A DNA stretch of 64,000 bases from contig NZ_WBJX01000004.1 of NCBI RefSeq assembly GCF_008831075.1, positions 233,348 through 297,347 on the forward strand, in the 5' to 3' direction. Below the pieces are notes generated by a model. The model ran no database searches. It saw only the letters and a program-made list of their open reading frames with translations, and was not told the DNA's origin. Every line of letters starts with the position of its first letter. Positions within the stretch are counted from its first letter, which is position 1. Made by a program: the position numbers and the translations under genes. This DNA comes from Pseudoclavibacter terrae. GTDB lineage: Bacteria; Actinomycetota; Actinomycetes; Actinomycetales; Microbacteriaceae. Positions 7,786-16,942 of this stretch are shown one piece after another.

Positions 7786-9059
7786 CGTCTCGGCTCCTTC
7801 GAGAGTGCGACGGCGAAATCGAGGATGCGGTCCGGCAGTGCGTCGAGCCCGGCCCCGCCGCGGACCGCGGCGCCGAAGGCGTGCGAGAGCAGGTGGGTGA
7901 GGGCGACCGCGTTGGCGCGGATGCTCAGGTCGGGGTCATCGGTGAGCGTTCCGACCTGTCCTGGGCTGTTCCAGGTGTGTGCGAAGTCGCCCCACGCGAG
8001 GCGCACGAGCTCGGCGAGCTCGAACGTCGAGGTCCGGAGATCGGTCCTCCCGCAGAGGTCGTGGGTGAGGGCTGTCACGATCGCGTGCGCGTAGAGACCG
8101 CCGAGGTCGTCGGCGAGGTCGCCCACGCCCGCCGTGTCGATGTCGACGACGCCCGTGATCGTGGCGCGGCCGTCGGTCTGGGCGTGCGGCTCGACGAAGA
8201 TCTGGCCGAGGTGGAGGTCACCGTGCACGGTGCGCGCCGGCCCCGGGCGCGCACGGGCGACCTCCGCGCGGATGCACGCGGCCACCCCATCGATGTCGGT
8301 CCTCCGCGCGGGGAGGAGGTCGTGGAGGCGCAGCAGGTACCAGTCGAGTCCCGCCGTCAGGCTCGCGCGGGCTCCACGGGTGACTCTGGCGGCGCCGATG
8401 GACGCGACCAGCGACTGCAGCTCTCGCAGGAACGCGAGCCGCGCATCCGGCGTTCGGGGCACGTGCGAATCGGCGGGAACGCCCGGCATGCGCTCGAGGG
8501 CGACGAGGCCCGCCTCACTCCAGCCGCGGCTTCGCGGCACAGCCACGCCGGCACCGGCAAGCTCCTCGTGGATTCGGTGGAGCGGTTCCGCATGCCCCGG
8601 TCGGACGACCTTGAAGAAGAGGGTCCCCTCGGGGCCGGCGAGGCGCAGCACCGCCCGGCGGCCTGGCCGGTACGCGAGCATCTCGAGCTGCCCCTCGCCG
8701 ACGGCGCCGAAGCGCGCCGCGGTCTCGCGCGCGGAGTCGGGAAACGCCGTCGCGGGAAGGGCGGGCAGCGCGGGATCGTGCGGGTAGCGCCACACGCGCA
8801 CCTGCTCGCGAGTCGCAGGGTTCTGCACGGTGGTCCACTGCTGTGATTCGCCCGCGACCGAGGCGGCCGCGGGGTTCGTCGCCGTGTCGATGAACAGGCG
8901 GATACGCTCGTCCGGGCCCTGCAGCGACGCGAGCTCGACGTCGTAGCCGGCGAGCACGCCATCCCCGCTCGGCTCAGCGCAGGCGAGCGTCACAGACGCC
9001 ACCTCGCGGCCGGTGCCCGCGGCGACGGCCTCGATCACCTGCCTGGCTGCTGCGAACAT
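7782..9059 (-). CDS. APH/choline-kinase-fold phosphotransferase
   Basis: 425-residue cytoplasmic protein with a C-terminal aminoglycoside-phosphotransferase-type kinase domain. The catalytic loop is VHGDLHLGQIFV and the metal-binding segment is GVVDIDTAGVGD, both at about residues 290-325. The N-terminal ~130 residues form an extra domain that I do not recognise (SLQGPDERIRLFIDTATNP). The APH fold covers kinases of small molecules as well as antibiotic-resistance enzymes. With no resistance context, I assign no substrate. It lies between two related small exported proteins and overlaps the downstream one, so the three probably form one transcription unit with the proteins functionally linked. 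Confidence 0.82.
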
Positions 9060-9194
9060 GTGCTCCTTCTGCTGCGCTGCGCTGAGCTGCTGTCGTGCTG
9101 AGTTCTCCGCGACCGCGTCCCGCGGCGCTGCCTCGAACCTACCGGGGTCGCTGCGCGACAGCCCGGGAACGTGCTCAGCTGTGGAGAACGGCGA

Positions 9195-9563
9195 CTACGC
9201 GCTCGGCACGGACGGCGGGGTCTGCGCGCTCACCGGGCTCTGCGCACTCACGGGGCTCTGCGCGGAGACGGGACTCTGAACAGTCGGCACGCTCTGCGGG
9301 GTCTGCGCCGAGACGGGGCTCGGGGAGCTGAAGACGGGTGTCGCGGTCGGTGAGGCGCTGGTGCCCGTCGTGGGAGAGGCCGATGGGGTGGTGGATGCGG
9401 CTGGGCTGCTCGTCGCGGACGGCGTCGAGAGGTTGAGCTGCTCGCCGGGCACGTCGCGCACTTCGAGGGCGTTGGCGACGCCAGCCCCGCCGACGGTCAG
9501 GATGCCGAGGCCGAGGGCGCTGGCCGAACCGACGATGATCCACGTGTTCTTCTTCTTGTTCAT
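9195..9563 (-). CDS. small exported Ser/Thr/Pro-rich repeat protein
   Basis: 122 residues. A lysine-rich N-terminus (MNKKKNTW) and hydrophobic helix (~8-32) are followed by EVRDVPGEQLNL and a long disordered Ser/Thr/Pro tail containing four copies of SPVSAQ. It resembles the exported protein at 7426-7785 around the helix and the PGE motif. The tail looks like a wall-spanning or glycosylated stalk. ATG 9563 is preceded by a Shine-Dalgarno-like AGGAGG about ten bases upstream. It is encoded in the same direction as the kinase gene, 135 bp upstream of it. Confidence 0.75.
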   Translation of the reverse strand: MNKKKNTWIIVGSASALGLGILTVGGAGVANALEVRDVPGEQLNLSTPSATSSPAASTTPSASPTTGTSASPTATPVFSSPSPVSAQTPQSVPTVQSPVSAQSPVSAQSPVSAQTPPSVPSA

Positions 9564-9697
9564 GGCTGCTGCCTCCTGTTGTCTGCCGAGGCGTGACTTC
9601 GCCTCGGTAGCCCCAAGTTTCGTGAGCGTTCATGAGACGCACAGTGCCCTGAAGATGAGAGCGGCCTCATCTTCGCGCGGACGCCGTCGTGCAGACG

Positions 9698-9743
9698 CGC
9701 GAGGGGCGAGTGGATGCGTGCATGCATCCACCCGCCCCTCGCG
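9698..9743. terminator. strong hairpin terminator after the PfpI-family gene
   Basis: A 20-bp stem (9698-9717 with 9724-9743, one mismatch) closes a 6-nt loop. It lies 18 bp beyond the stop of the minus-strand gene at 9762 and separates it from the exported-protein gene starting at 9563. Confidence 0.7.
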
Positions 9744-9761
9744 TCGGGAGCCCGAGCCGGG

Positions 9762-10310
9762 TCAGGCGGTCTGGCCCCGGTGCTTGCCCTCCGCGACCTC
9801 TTCGACGAGCTTCGCGTTGAACGCGGGGAGGTCGTCTGGCGTTCGGCTCGAGACGAGGCCCTGGTCGACATGGACCTCCTCGTCGACCCACGTCGCGCCT
9901 GCGTTGATGAGGTCGGTCTTGAGGCTCGGGAAGCTCGTGAGCGTGCGCCCGTCGAGCACCTTCGCGTCGGTGAGGATCCACGCGCCGTGGCAGATCACCG
10001 CGACCGGCTTGTGCGCCTCGAAGAAGTCGCGCACGAAGCTGACCGACGCCTCGTCGAGGCGGAGCAGATCAGCGTTGCCGACGCCGCCGGGCAGGACGAG
10101 CGCGTCGAAGTCGGCCGCTCTGGCGTCGCCCGAGATGAGGTCCACGGACTGCTCATGCCCGTTCTTGCCCTTCACGCTGCCGGACTCGGGAGAGATGAGT
10201 GAGGCGTCGCCTCCAGCCTCGGTCACGGCGCCCCATGGGCTCGTGAGCTCGCTGTCCTCGAAGTCGTTCGTGAGGAGGAAGGCCACGCGCTTGGTGTCGA
10301 GAGTCGTCAT
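9762..10310 (-). CDS. DJ-1/PfpI family protein (YhbO/DeglY-like)
   Basis: 182-residue protein of the type 1 glutamine amidotransferase-like superfamily. The nucleophile elbow is AVICHGAWIL (Cys ~109, adjacent His), and the conserved Glu lies early in TNDFEDSELTSP. The family includes PfpI peptidases, glyoxalase/deglycase enzymes and stress chaperones, and the exact activity cannot be read from sequence. ATG 10310 has an aaagga ribosome-binding site. The longer frame upstream to 10892 is a shadow of the topoisomerase gene. It stands alone, with a strong hairpin after it. Confidence 0.88.
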   Translation of the reverse strand: MTTLDTKRVAFLLTNDFEDSELTSPWGAVTEAGGDASLISPESGSVKGKNGHEQSVDLISGDARAADFDALVLPGGVGNADLLRLDEASVSFVRDFFEAHKPVAVICHGAWILTDAKVLDGRTLTSFPSLKTDLINAGATWVDEEVHVDQGLVSSRTPDDLPAFNAKLVEEVAEGKHRGQTA

Positions 10311-10447
10311 TGCTGATCGTCCTTTCGTCGGGGGGAAAGAGTGTGCTGCTCGATCGAAGCCGGGACGTCGACCCGCGACGAGCAGGCATCCACCGTCTCG
10401 CACGGACCTCCCCGAAACGTGGACGGCCCGTGTGCGCGACCTGGCTG

Positions 10448-11425
10448 TCAGCTGGACGAACCCAGGAGGAGCTTCCGCAGCGCCGCCTCCCCAGACCCAC
10501 GCCCCACCTCGACGACCCGCCCCTCGTCGTAGGCCTCGATGACCCTTGGATCGATGTAGCTCGAACGCGCGACCGCCGGCGTGTTCCCGAGCAGCTCTGC
10601 GGTATCCCGCACCGCCTGCGCGACGAGTGACGTGCGCTCGCGCACCGTCGCCCCGACGCCCAGCTCGGCCAGTCGCCCCGCGGCGAAGACCGTGCCGTGC
10701 AGCGTGCGGAAGTCCTTCGCCGTGAACTCGCCCTTCGTTCGCATCCTGATGTCGTCGTTGACTTCCCGAGCCGAGAGGCGACGCCAGGCGCGGCCGTCCC
10801 TCCACGACAGGATGCGCCGCCCCGGCGACCCGCTCGCCTTGCGCTCGCCGAGGAACGAGACGAGCTCGAGGTCCTCGATGAGGGCGCTCCACGGCACCCC
10901 GCTCTTCCCCTTGAACTCGAGCAGCACCTGCTCGTCCTGCAGCGAGATGTGCCGGTTCAGGAGCGTCGTCAGGCCGCGGTGCCCGAACTGCTTCGCCGAC
11001 CGCTCACTGCCGACGCGAAGGAACGCCGTGTCGAGAAGCTTGAAGCTCGCCGCGAGCGATGCCTCGCGTCCGTCATGCACCGTGCGGAGCGCCCTCGTCG
11101 CCGCGCGCCGCGCCGACGGCAGCACGCGCGAGAGCTCCAGGGCCCGGTCGAAGGTCACGATCTGGCGCTTCGCGGTCCAGTCGGGATGGTAGATGTACTG
11201 GGTGCGGCCGAGCGCATCCACACCCACCGCCAGCACGTGGGCGTTCTCGTGGGGCGCAATGCGCACGTCCCGCCACGCCGGCGGGATGGCGAGCGATGCG
11301 AGTCGAGCGCGCACCACGGGGTCGACGATGCGCTCTCCGCGCTCATCCCGATAGCTGAAGCCGCTCCCCGCTGCATGCCGCGTCCACGCGGACTGAGTCG
11401 GCGTCCACCTTCGCAGTCGAACCAT
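10448..11425 (-). CDS. DNA topoisomerase IB (poxvirus-like bacterial type)
   Basis: 325 residues from the ATG at 11425 (an ATG at 11476 would add 17 residues). It relaxes supercoiled DNA through a 3'-phosphotyrosyl intermediate. Family marks are the N-terminal GFSYRDERGERI, then IPPAWRDVRIAP and AVGVDALGRTQYIYHPDW. The catalytic core has the Arg region KQFGHRGLTTLLNRH, a Lys in MRTKGEFTAKDFRTLHGT (which also carries the RTxH arginine), and the Tyr nucleophile Tyr290 in RSSYIDPRVIE. Length fits the small bacterial TopIB group. It is divergent from the small gene at 11628. Confidence 0.92.
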   Translation of the reverse strand: MVRLRRWTPTQSAWTRHAAGSGFSYRDERGERIVDPVVRARLASLAIPPAWRDVRIAPHENAHVLAVGVDALGRTQYIYHPDWTAKRQIVTFDRALELSRVLPSARRAATRALRTVHDGREASLAASFKLLDTAFLRVGSERSAKQFGHRGLTTLLNRHISLQDEQVLLEFKGKSGVPWSALIEDLELVSFLGERKASGSPGRRILSWRDGRAWRRLSAREVNDDIRMRTKGEFTAKDFRTLHGTVFAAGRLAELGVGATVRERTSLVAQAVRDTAELLGNTPAVARSSYIDPRVIEAYDEGRVVEVGRGSGEAALRKLLLGSSS

Positions 11426-11627
11426 CTGTCTTGGGTAGCATCTGCCCGGCCCGGGAGGCAAGAGCCGCACGGTCATCGGCTGGATGGCGTATTTCTGGAA
11501 GGTATCGCCTTCCCACAGATGTGGTGAGAACCCTCCACAGATCCCGTGGAAGCGGCTCCGCGCACATGTCGATGCGCGAGGATGCGACTATCCGTTCGAG
11601 ACGGTCGCCAATGACGGCAGGAGCCTC

Positions 11628-11858
11628 ATGCCATTCCCAGTTCCACCTCTCACCGCGACGATGCCCGCTGAGGGCCGAGTCGACCGCCTCTCCGAGCACA
11701 CGTATCGCGTCGTCAAGGACGGCCGCATCCTGGGCTTCATCAACAAGATCGACGAGCTCTGCGTGGTCTCGGCCGGATCCGACGCGGGGGCCGCCCTCGA
11801 AGTGCTGCAGACCCGCGACTTCGCGCGCGCCGTCAAGGAGCTCCAAGACCGAGCCTGA
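11628..11858 (+). CDS. small uncharacterised protein
   Basis: 76 residues from the ATG at 11628, preceded by ggcaggag. The open frame extends back to 11484, but the upstream part lacks a ribosome-binding site and has intergenic character. The sequence (MPFPVPPLTATMPAEGRVDR, YRVVKDGRILGFINKIDELC) suggests a small beta-rich soluble domain, and I recognise no family. It ends 3 bp before the following lipoprotein gene, so the two are probably co-transcribed. Confidence 0.65.
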   Translation: MPFPVPPLTATMPAEGRVDRLSEHTYRVVKDGRILGFINKIDELCVVSAGSDAGAALEVLQTRDFARAVKELQDRA

Positions 11859-11861
11859 CCC

Positions 11862-12365
11862 ATGACCTCACGCCGCAGCTCCCCGGCCCGCTGGACGACA
11901 GCGGGTGTCGGGGTCCTGGCCGCCCTCATGGCGGTCGTCGGACTGACCGGATGCACCGCGTACGGTTCCGGAGCGAGCTCCGAATCAGCCACCAGCACGT
12001 TCGCGCCTGGCTCCCCGGCCTCGTCGGCGGCCCCCGACCAGTCCGGAGACTCCATGGAGGCCGACGGCGACCTGATCTTCGCAGCGACCGCCGACAATCG
12101 GCATTCGTGGATCACGGCTGAGGCCCGCGTCTCGGGCGTCACACGATCCGGCACCTGCGAGTACAACGCGAGCGCCGAGGGCGTCGACACGATCACGCGC
12201 ACCGCCAAGGCGCTCCCCAGCAACTACGACACCGTCTGCGGCGACATCTCCTTCGAGCTCGGCACGCCGGGCACGTACACGATCACGGTGACCGTCACGG
12301 ATGTCACCGACGAGCCGCTCACGGCCAGCACCGATGTCGAGTTCCTGGGCGCATCCGCCGACTGA
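11862..12365 (+). CDS. secreted lipoprotein of unknown function
   Basis: 167 residues. The signal peptide ends in the lipobox VGLTGC (Cys ~31). A Ser/Ala/Pro-rich linker (~35-65) precedes a beta-sandwich-like domain (~68-165) with two cysteines (SGTCEYN, TVCGDISF) that could form a disulfide. The C-terminal PGTYTITVTVTDVTDEPL resembles PKD/Ig-like strands. It would be anchored to the outer face of the membrane. It follows the small gene at 11628 by 3 bp. Confidence 0.8.
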   Translation: MTSRRSSPARWTTAGVGVLAALMAVVGLTGCTAYGSGASSESATSTFAPGSPASSAAPDQSGDSMEADGDLIFAATADNRHSWITAEARVSGVTRSGTCEYNASAEGVDTITRTAKALPSNYDTVCGDISFELGTPGTYTITVTVTDVTDEPLTASTDVEFLGASAD

Positions 12366-12577
12366 CCCGGCTCGTCAGCCTTCGCGCCCCCTGCGCCCCT
12401 CCCGCTCGCCGCGCACGCAGGCTTCCCCGAGTGAGCGTCTCCGTCGCACGCAAACACACGAAGAGCGCATGCTCGTTCCGCGACGAACCAGCATCTCCCG
12501 CGTGCCTGCATCCGGATGAACGCCGAAACACGACGCCCTTCCGCGAGCTCGGGCTGCGCGGGCTCGAGATCGCGCGC

Positions 12578-13483
12578 TCAGCGCCCGCGGCGAACGAGGT
12601 GGCTGGCTCTGGCACCCGCGCCGCGCAGGAGCCGCTCGAGCTCATCCGAGCGGTGGCCAAGACGCGGTGACTCAAGCGAAAGCGCCACCGCTCCGATCAC
12701 CTCGCCCGAGGCGCTGCGCACGCCGACGGCCGCGCACGTGTGACCCGGCACGAACTCCTCGCGCTCCCAGGCCACGCCGCGCAACCGGACCCGTTCGAGG
12801 TGCCGCTCGAGCTCGTCGCGTGACGTGATCGTCGCATCCGTGAAGGAGGGCATGCCGTTCGCGTCGAGGAACGAGTCGCGCTCCTCCACGCTCATGCCGG
12901 CGAGGATGATCTTGCCGAACGCCGTCGCGTGCGTCGCCTCGTGGAAGCCGAACTCAAGGGGGCGGATCCGCTGTGCACGCGCCGAATCGGCCACGTGCGC
13001 CACGACCACGTCCGTGCCCCGGTAGACCGCGAAGTACGCCGCGACGTCGCCTGCCTCGTGCAGCGCCTGCACGACCGCCCGCATGGGCGGCGAGACACCG
13101 AGCTGCTGGTGCAGCGCCCGCCCGAGCTCGTGCACCTTGTACCCCAGTTCGAACCGGCGCTCCTCGCGCAGATGCACGAGGTAGTCCGCATCCACCAGCA
13201 GCTGGGCGAGCCGGTAGACGGTGGGCAGCGAGAACCCGAGCGTCTCCTTGATCTCCGTCGCGCTCGCGCCGCCGTTCTGGGCGACCAGTTCCAGCAGCGA
13301 CAGCGCCTTGAGCGTGCTCGAGGAAGGCGCGGCCGACGCCACGCCCGGACTCGCGTCCAGCTCGAGGGGTGGCACGGCGGCGACCGAGGGGGCGGATCTG
13401 TTTGCGGGGGCATCCACGTCGACACTCACCGCAGCAGTATGCGCAGCGAAGACTGGGCCCGCGGTGAGTGTCGCGTGGCTCAT
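12578..13483 (-). CDS. IclR-family transcriptional regulator
   Basis: 301 residues. An Ala/Pro-rich N-terminal ~50 residues of uncertain reality precede a winged HTH (~55-115: TLKALSLLELVAQNGGASAT, EIKETLGFSLPTVYRLAQLL). The C-terminal IclR effector domain (~130-295) includes HEATHATAFGKIILAGM and GVAWEREEFVPGHTCAAVGV. It begins 9 bp after the stop of the GMC dehydrogenase gene, so it is last in a three-gene operon and probably controls that operon in response to a substrate-derived small molecule. The true start may be internal. Confidence 0.88.
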   Translation of the reverse strand: MSHATLTAGPVFAAHTAAVSVDVDAPANRSAPSVAAVPPLELDASPGVASAAPSSSTLKALSLLELVAQNGGASATEIKETLGFSLPTVYRLAQLLVDADYLVHLREERRFELGYKVHELGRALHQQLGVSPPMRAVVQALHEAGDVAAYFAVYRGTDVVVAHVADSARAQRIRPLEFGFHEATHATAFGKIILAGMSVEERDSFLDANGMPSFTDATITSRDELERHLERVRLRGVAWEREEFVPGHTCAAVGVRSASGEVIGAVALSLESPRLGHRSDELERLLRGAGARASHLVRRGR

Positions 13484-13492
13484 GACCGCTCC

Positions 13493-15094
13493 CTACAGCT
13501 CGCCGGCGCGCAGCTGCGTCGCCAGGTAGTCGGCCTGGCGCATGGCGAGCGCCACGATCGTGAGCGTGGGGTTGGCCGCGGCGCTCGTCGTGAACACAGA
13601 GCCGTCGCCCACGAACAGGTTCGGCACGTCGTGGGATGCACCCCACCGGTCGACGACACCGTCCTCGGGTCGCTCGCTCATCCGCGCCGTCCCGAGGTTG
13701 TGGGTCGACGGATATGGCGGCGTGCGGTGCACGTGCTCCGCGCCGACGGCCTCGTAGAGCAGCGTGCCGCGGTCGTAGCCGTGCTCGCGCATGGCCGCGT
13801 CGTTGGGATGGTCGTCGTAGTGCACGTTCGGGACGGGCAGCCCGTTCGCGTCCGTCACCGAGCGGTTCAGGGTGATGCGGTTCGACTCCTGCGGAAGGTC
13901 CTCACCGACGATCCACATACCCGCCGTGTTCTCGTACGCGTCGAGCACCGAGGTGAAGGACTTGCCCCACGCGCCGGGGTCGGCGAAGCTCGCCAGGAAC
14001 GCGGGCCCGAGCGACAGCGTCTCCATGAAATAGCCGCCCACGAAGCCGCGGCTCGGGTTGTGGCCTGACTCATCCCGGATCACGCCGGCCATCGTCTCGC
14101 CGCGATACATGCGCACGGGCTTGTCGAAGCGGGCGTACAGCGAGCCGGTCGTGTGGCGCATGTAGTTGCGGCCGACCTGGCCGGACGAGTTCGCGAGGCC
14201 GTCTGGGAACAGCGAGCTCGCGCTCAGCAGCAGGAGGCGTGGCGTCTCGATCGAGTTGCCCGCGACGACGACGACCCTGGCGCGCTGGCGCTGCAGGTTG
14301 CCGTCCCGGTCGAGGTAGAGCACCCCATCCGCTCGCCCGTCGACATCATGCGTGATCTGCACGGCGTGGCTCTCGGTGCGCAGGTCGAGCAGCCCCGTCT
14401 CGAGGGCGCGCGGGATCTCGCGCACCATCGTGCTCCACTTCGACTTGTTCTTGTCTCCCTGGAAGTTGAAGCCATCCTGGATGGATGCGGGCCGCCCGTC
14501 GTACGGCTCCGCGTTCGTCCCGTATGGCCCCGTCGAGTAGTGCGTGTACCCGGCCCGCTTCGCGCCCTCTGCGAGCACCTTGTAGTTGTTGTTCGCCGGC
14601 AGCGGCGCCCTCCCACCCGTGTGGGTCGACCCGATCGCGTCCTCCGCCTTCACGTACCAGGGCGCGAGCTCCTCGAGCGTGATGGGCCAGTCGAGGAGGT
14701 TTGCGCCGTCGACGCGGCCGTACGTGCTGCGCGCCTTGAACTCGTGCTCGTAGAAGCGCGGCGTCGCACCCGACCAGTGCGTCGTCGTGCCACCGACCGC
14801 CTTCACGATCCACGCGGGCAGGTTCGGGAAGTCCTTCGCGATGCGCCACGAACCGCTCGTGGTGCGCGCATCGAGCCACGCCATCTGGTTGAACGCCTGC
14901 CACTCGTTGTTCTCGTAGTCCTCGTTGCGCAGGTACGGCCCGGCCTCGAGCACCACCACGGGGATACCCTTCGCCGTCAGCTCGTGCGCGATGGTGCCGC
15001 CTCCCGCTCCGGACCCGACGACGACGACGACCTCGTCGTCCTGCGAGATGGGCTTCCCGAACTGCGTGGGGCGTGCGCCCGTGTCCTCGGTCAT
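13493..15094 (-). CDS. GMC-family FAD-dependent dehydrogenase, large subunit
   Basis: 533 residues from the ATG at 15094 (ribosome-binding site aaggag). The Rossmann FAD motif VVVGSGAGGGTIAHELTAKG and a VLEAGPY stretch open the protein. AVGGTTTHWSGATPRF is characteristic of the membrane gluconate/sorbitol dehydrogenase-like GMC branch. The C-terminal part has HNLGTARMSE and GDGSVFTTSAAANPTLTIVALA, the usual catalytic-His and FAD-closing regions. It overlaps the partner small-subunit gene by 4 bp and precedes an IclR regulator gene. The substrate is probably a sugar, polyol or sugar acid. No cytochrome subunit gene is adjacent, so the electron acceptor is unclear. Confidence 0.9.
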   Translation of the reverse strand: MTEDTGARPTQFGKPISQDDEVVVVVGSGAGGGTIAHELTAKGIPVVVLEAGPYLRNEDYENNEWQAFNQMAWLDARTTSGSWRIAKDFPNLPAWIVKAVGGTTTHWSGATPRFYEHEFKARSTYGRVDGANLLDWPITLEELAPWYVKAEDAIGSTHTGGRAPLPANNNYKVLAEGAKRAGYTHYSTGPYGTNAEPYDGRPASIQDGFNFQGDKNKSKWSTMVREIPRALETGLLDLRTESHAVQITHDVDGRADGVLYLDRDGNLQRQRARVVVVAGNSIETPRLLLLSASSLFPDGLANSSGQVGRNYMRHTTGSLYARFDKPVRMYRGETMAGVIRDESGHNPSRGFVGGYFMETLSLGPAFLASFADPGAWGKSFTSVLDAYENTAGMWIVGEDLPQESNRITLNRSVTDANGLPVPNVHYDDHPNDAAMREHGYDRGTLLYEAVGAEHVHRTPPYPSTHNLGTARMSERPEDGVVDRWGASHDVPNLFVGDGSVFTTSAAANPTLTIVALAMRQADYLATQLRAGEL

Positions 15095-15714
15095 CGCTCG
15101 ACTCCTTCGTGGCTCGCGGCGAGTTCGCCTGGCTGGTTGGTGGAGATGGGGGTGCCGTCGCCGGTCGCACCGGCTGCGGATGCCGTTGCGGATGCTGCAG
15201 GGATGCGCACGGCGCCCGTCTGCGGACGCTTCAGTCCGGGCAGCGGCGAGAAGGGCACATCCGCCGGCTCCTCGATGAGCGGCTCGGGCACCCAGTCGAG
15301 GTCGTTGAAGCCGCGGTGCACGTACCCGCCGAGCTCGAACGAGGAGCCCTCGTAGCCGACCGCCTGCCACACCTCCGGGTCGTCGTAGAGGTTCAGCACC
15401 GTCGTGCGGCGGATGAAGCCGAAGAAGTCGGTGTGCTCGATGCTACGCAGCACCGCGGTCGCCTGATCCTCGTCGAGGGCGGTGAAGTCACCCGCCGACA
15501 GGGAGTCGAGCGTGAGGAGCCCCTGCGTGAGCGTGACCCGCAGCCACGTCGACGACTTCGACTCCTCGAGGATGATGTTGGCGGTCCGCTGGTACGGCGA
15601 ATCGGGGAAGGTCGGGTGCGGGAATGCCACCCGGATGACGCGCACGAGCAGATCGCGCGCATGCTCGGTCAGCTCCGTCTCGTTGAGCTGGGGGTATTTG
15701 GCCGGATATGCCAT
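15091..15714 (-). CDS. gluconate 2-dehydrogenase subunit 3-like small subunit
   Basis: 207 residues from the ATG at 15714 (AUG context MAYPAKYPQLN, with ggagagg upstream). It resembles the gamma/subunit 3 family that partners GMC dehydrogenases: IRVAFPHPTFPDSPYQRTAN and EHTDFFGFIRRTTVLNLYDD are typical. The C-terminal ~50 residues are a proline/alanine-rich tail. No Tat or Sec signal is visible at the chosen start, whereas classical subunits carry a Tat signal, so the complex may be cytoplasmic. It is first gene of the operon 15714-12578 and overlaps the large subunit by 4 bp. Confidence 0.82.
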   Translation of the reverse strand: MAYPAKYPQLNETELTEHARDLLVRVIRVAFPHPTFPDSPYQRTANIILEESKSSTWLRVTLTQGLLTLDSLSAGDFTALDEDQATAVLRSIEHTDFFGFIRRTTVLNLYDDPEVWQAVGYEGSSFELGGYVHRGFNDLDWVPEPLIEEPADVPFSPLPGLKRPQTGAVRIPAASATASAAGATGDGTPISTNQPGELAASHEGVER

Positions 15715-16031
15715 GGGTGTCGCTCTCCTCTCCATTGAGGTTTCACTGTGCATTGGTCACTGAAAGGTCCGTCGATGCCGGACTTGAAACGCCCGGTGCG
15801 GGGCCAGCATCCGCCTCGTGTCAACGGCGACGCGGTGGTGGATGCGGTGCTCATACGGTGCCCCGCAGGCCCTTTCCCTCACCACTCGCATTCTCGACAT
15901 GCAAGAAACGGCGTTGCCTGGGCGGTCGCCGCGACGGGAGTCTGTGACGTGTCGGGGCGGATGAGAACGGCCCCGCGCATCCCACAGACGGCGCCCTTCG
16001 CGCCCGCAGCAACTGAGAACAGGAGACAACG
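15715..16031. promoter_or_regulatory. divergent regulatory region, GMC operon / DJ-1 gene
   Basis: This 317-bp spacer lies between divergently read genes. At 15741-15765 a loose dyad, tttca-N15-tgaaa, could be an IclR-type operator. The DJ-1 gene is preceded by aggaga at 16020-16025. I see no clear -35/-10 pair and no gene in it. Confidence 0.35.
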
Positions 16032-16595
16032 ATGTCCAAGGTCCTTATCCTCGCCGGTGACTTTTCCGAGACCCTCGAGGTGTTCTACCCGTACGAGCGG
16101 CTCCGTGAGGAGGGCTACGAGCCCGTCATCGCCGCGCCGACCAAGAAGCGCCTGCAGTTCGTGGTGCACGACTTCGAGGGCTACGACACGTTCACGGAGA
16201 AGCTCGGCCACGGCTGGAACGCCGACATCGCCCTTGCCGACGTGAACCCCTCCGACTACGTCGCGCTGGTCGTGCCCGGTGGGCGCGCCCCCGAGTACCT
16301 GCGCAACAACGAGGACGTGAAGCGCATCGTGAAGCACTTCTTCGGCGAGGACTCCCCCGTCGCCGTCACCTGCCACGGGCCGATCATCCTCGCCAAGGCG
16401 GGTGTGCTCGAGGGGCGCACCACGTCCGGCTTCCCCGAGATCGCAGCCGACATCGAAGCTGGGGGCGGCACCTACCAGAGCTCGGAGGCGCTCGTCGACG
16501 GCAACCTCGTGAGCGCCCGCGCCTGGAACGACAACGGCCCCTGGTTCGGCAAGTTCATCGCGCTCCTCCGCGAGAAGGCCCCCCTCTCCGCGTAG
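16032..16595 (+). CDS. DJ-1/PfpI family protein
   Basis: 187 residues, a glutamine-amidotransferase-like fold of the DJ-1/PfpI superfamily and distinct from the 182-residue protein at 9762. It carries the conserved early Glu (SETLEVFYPYERL), VVPGGRAPEYLR and the nucleophile elbow AVTCHGPIILAKAG (Cys ~115 followed by His). This subgroup, with YPYERLREEGYEP, is close to plant/bacterial glyoxalase III-like and ThiJ proteins. The activity is uncertain (deglycase, isomerase or hydratase). It is divergent from the GMC dehydrogenase operon and followed by a perfect 18-bp palindrome. Confidence 0.88.
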   Translation: MSKVLILAGDFSETLEVFYPYERLREEGYEPVIAAPTKKRLQFVVHDFEGYDTFTEKLGHGWNADIALADVNPSDYVALVVPGGRAPEYLRNNEDVKRIVKHFFGEDSPVAVTCHGPIILAKAGVLEGRTTSGFPEIAADIEAGGGTYQSSEALVDGNLVSARAWNDNGPWFGKFIALLREKAPLSA

Positions 16596-16610
16596 CGCCT
16601 GGGGCGCCCC

Positions 16611-16658
16611 GCTCGCGCCTCGCCCCGCTCGCGCCCCGCCCCGCTCGCGCCCCGCCCC
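16611..16658. repeat. 16-bp tandem repeat, three copies
   Basis: gctcgcgcc(t/c)cgcccc occurs at 16611-16626, 16627-16642 and 16643-16658. Only the first copy has one substitution. A decayed fourth unit (gcttgc) follows. Confidence 0.9.
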
Positions 16659-16680
16659 GCTTGCATCCCTGTCCCCGCGT

Positions 16681-16736
16681 AGACCTGGGGCTTGCGCATC
16701 CGCCATACTCGCCCGGCGTGCGCAAGCCCCAGGTCT
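16681..16736. repeat. extragenic palindrome, family 1 (perfect copy)
   Basis: 18-bp perfect inverted repeat: agacctggggcttgcgca (16681-16698) and its complement (16719-16736) around a 20-nt loop. It could act as terminator for the DJ-1 gene. The same sequence recurs at 16766-16819, 18043-18327 and 57219-57490. Confidence 0.9.
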
Positions 16737-16765
16737 CACCCACGCCTCCCGCCGCGCCAACGCAA

Positions 16766-16819
16766 ACCTAGGGCCAACGCACCCAAACCACCCCACCAGC
16801 ATGCGCAACCCCCAGGTCT
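16766..16819. repeat. extragenic palindrome, family 1 (decayed copy)
   Basis: The left arm is degenerate (acctagggccaacgca) and the right arm intact (tgcgcaacccccaggtct, 16802-16819). The remaining intergenic sequence up to 16942 shows no gene. Confidence 0.65.
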
Positions 16820-16942
16820 CGCCACGTGTGACGCCGTCAGCGCCGGGGTTGACTGCGTTGTCACAGGAGTACAGCCCGTTGTCTCTCCACAGGCATGAGT
16901 TCCCCAAGACCGTGGATGCTGGCCCGCGTCTAGCTTCGGCCT

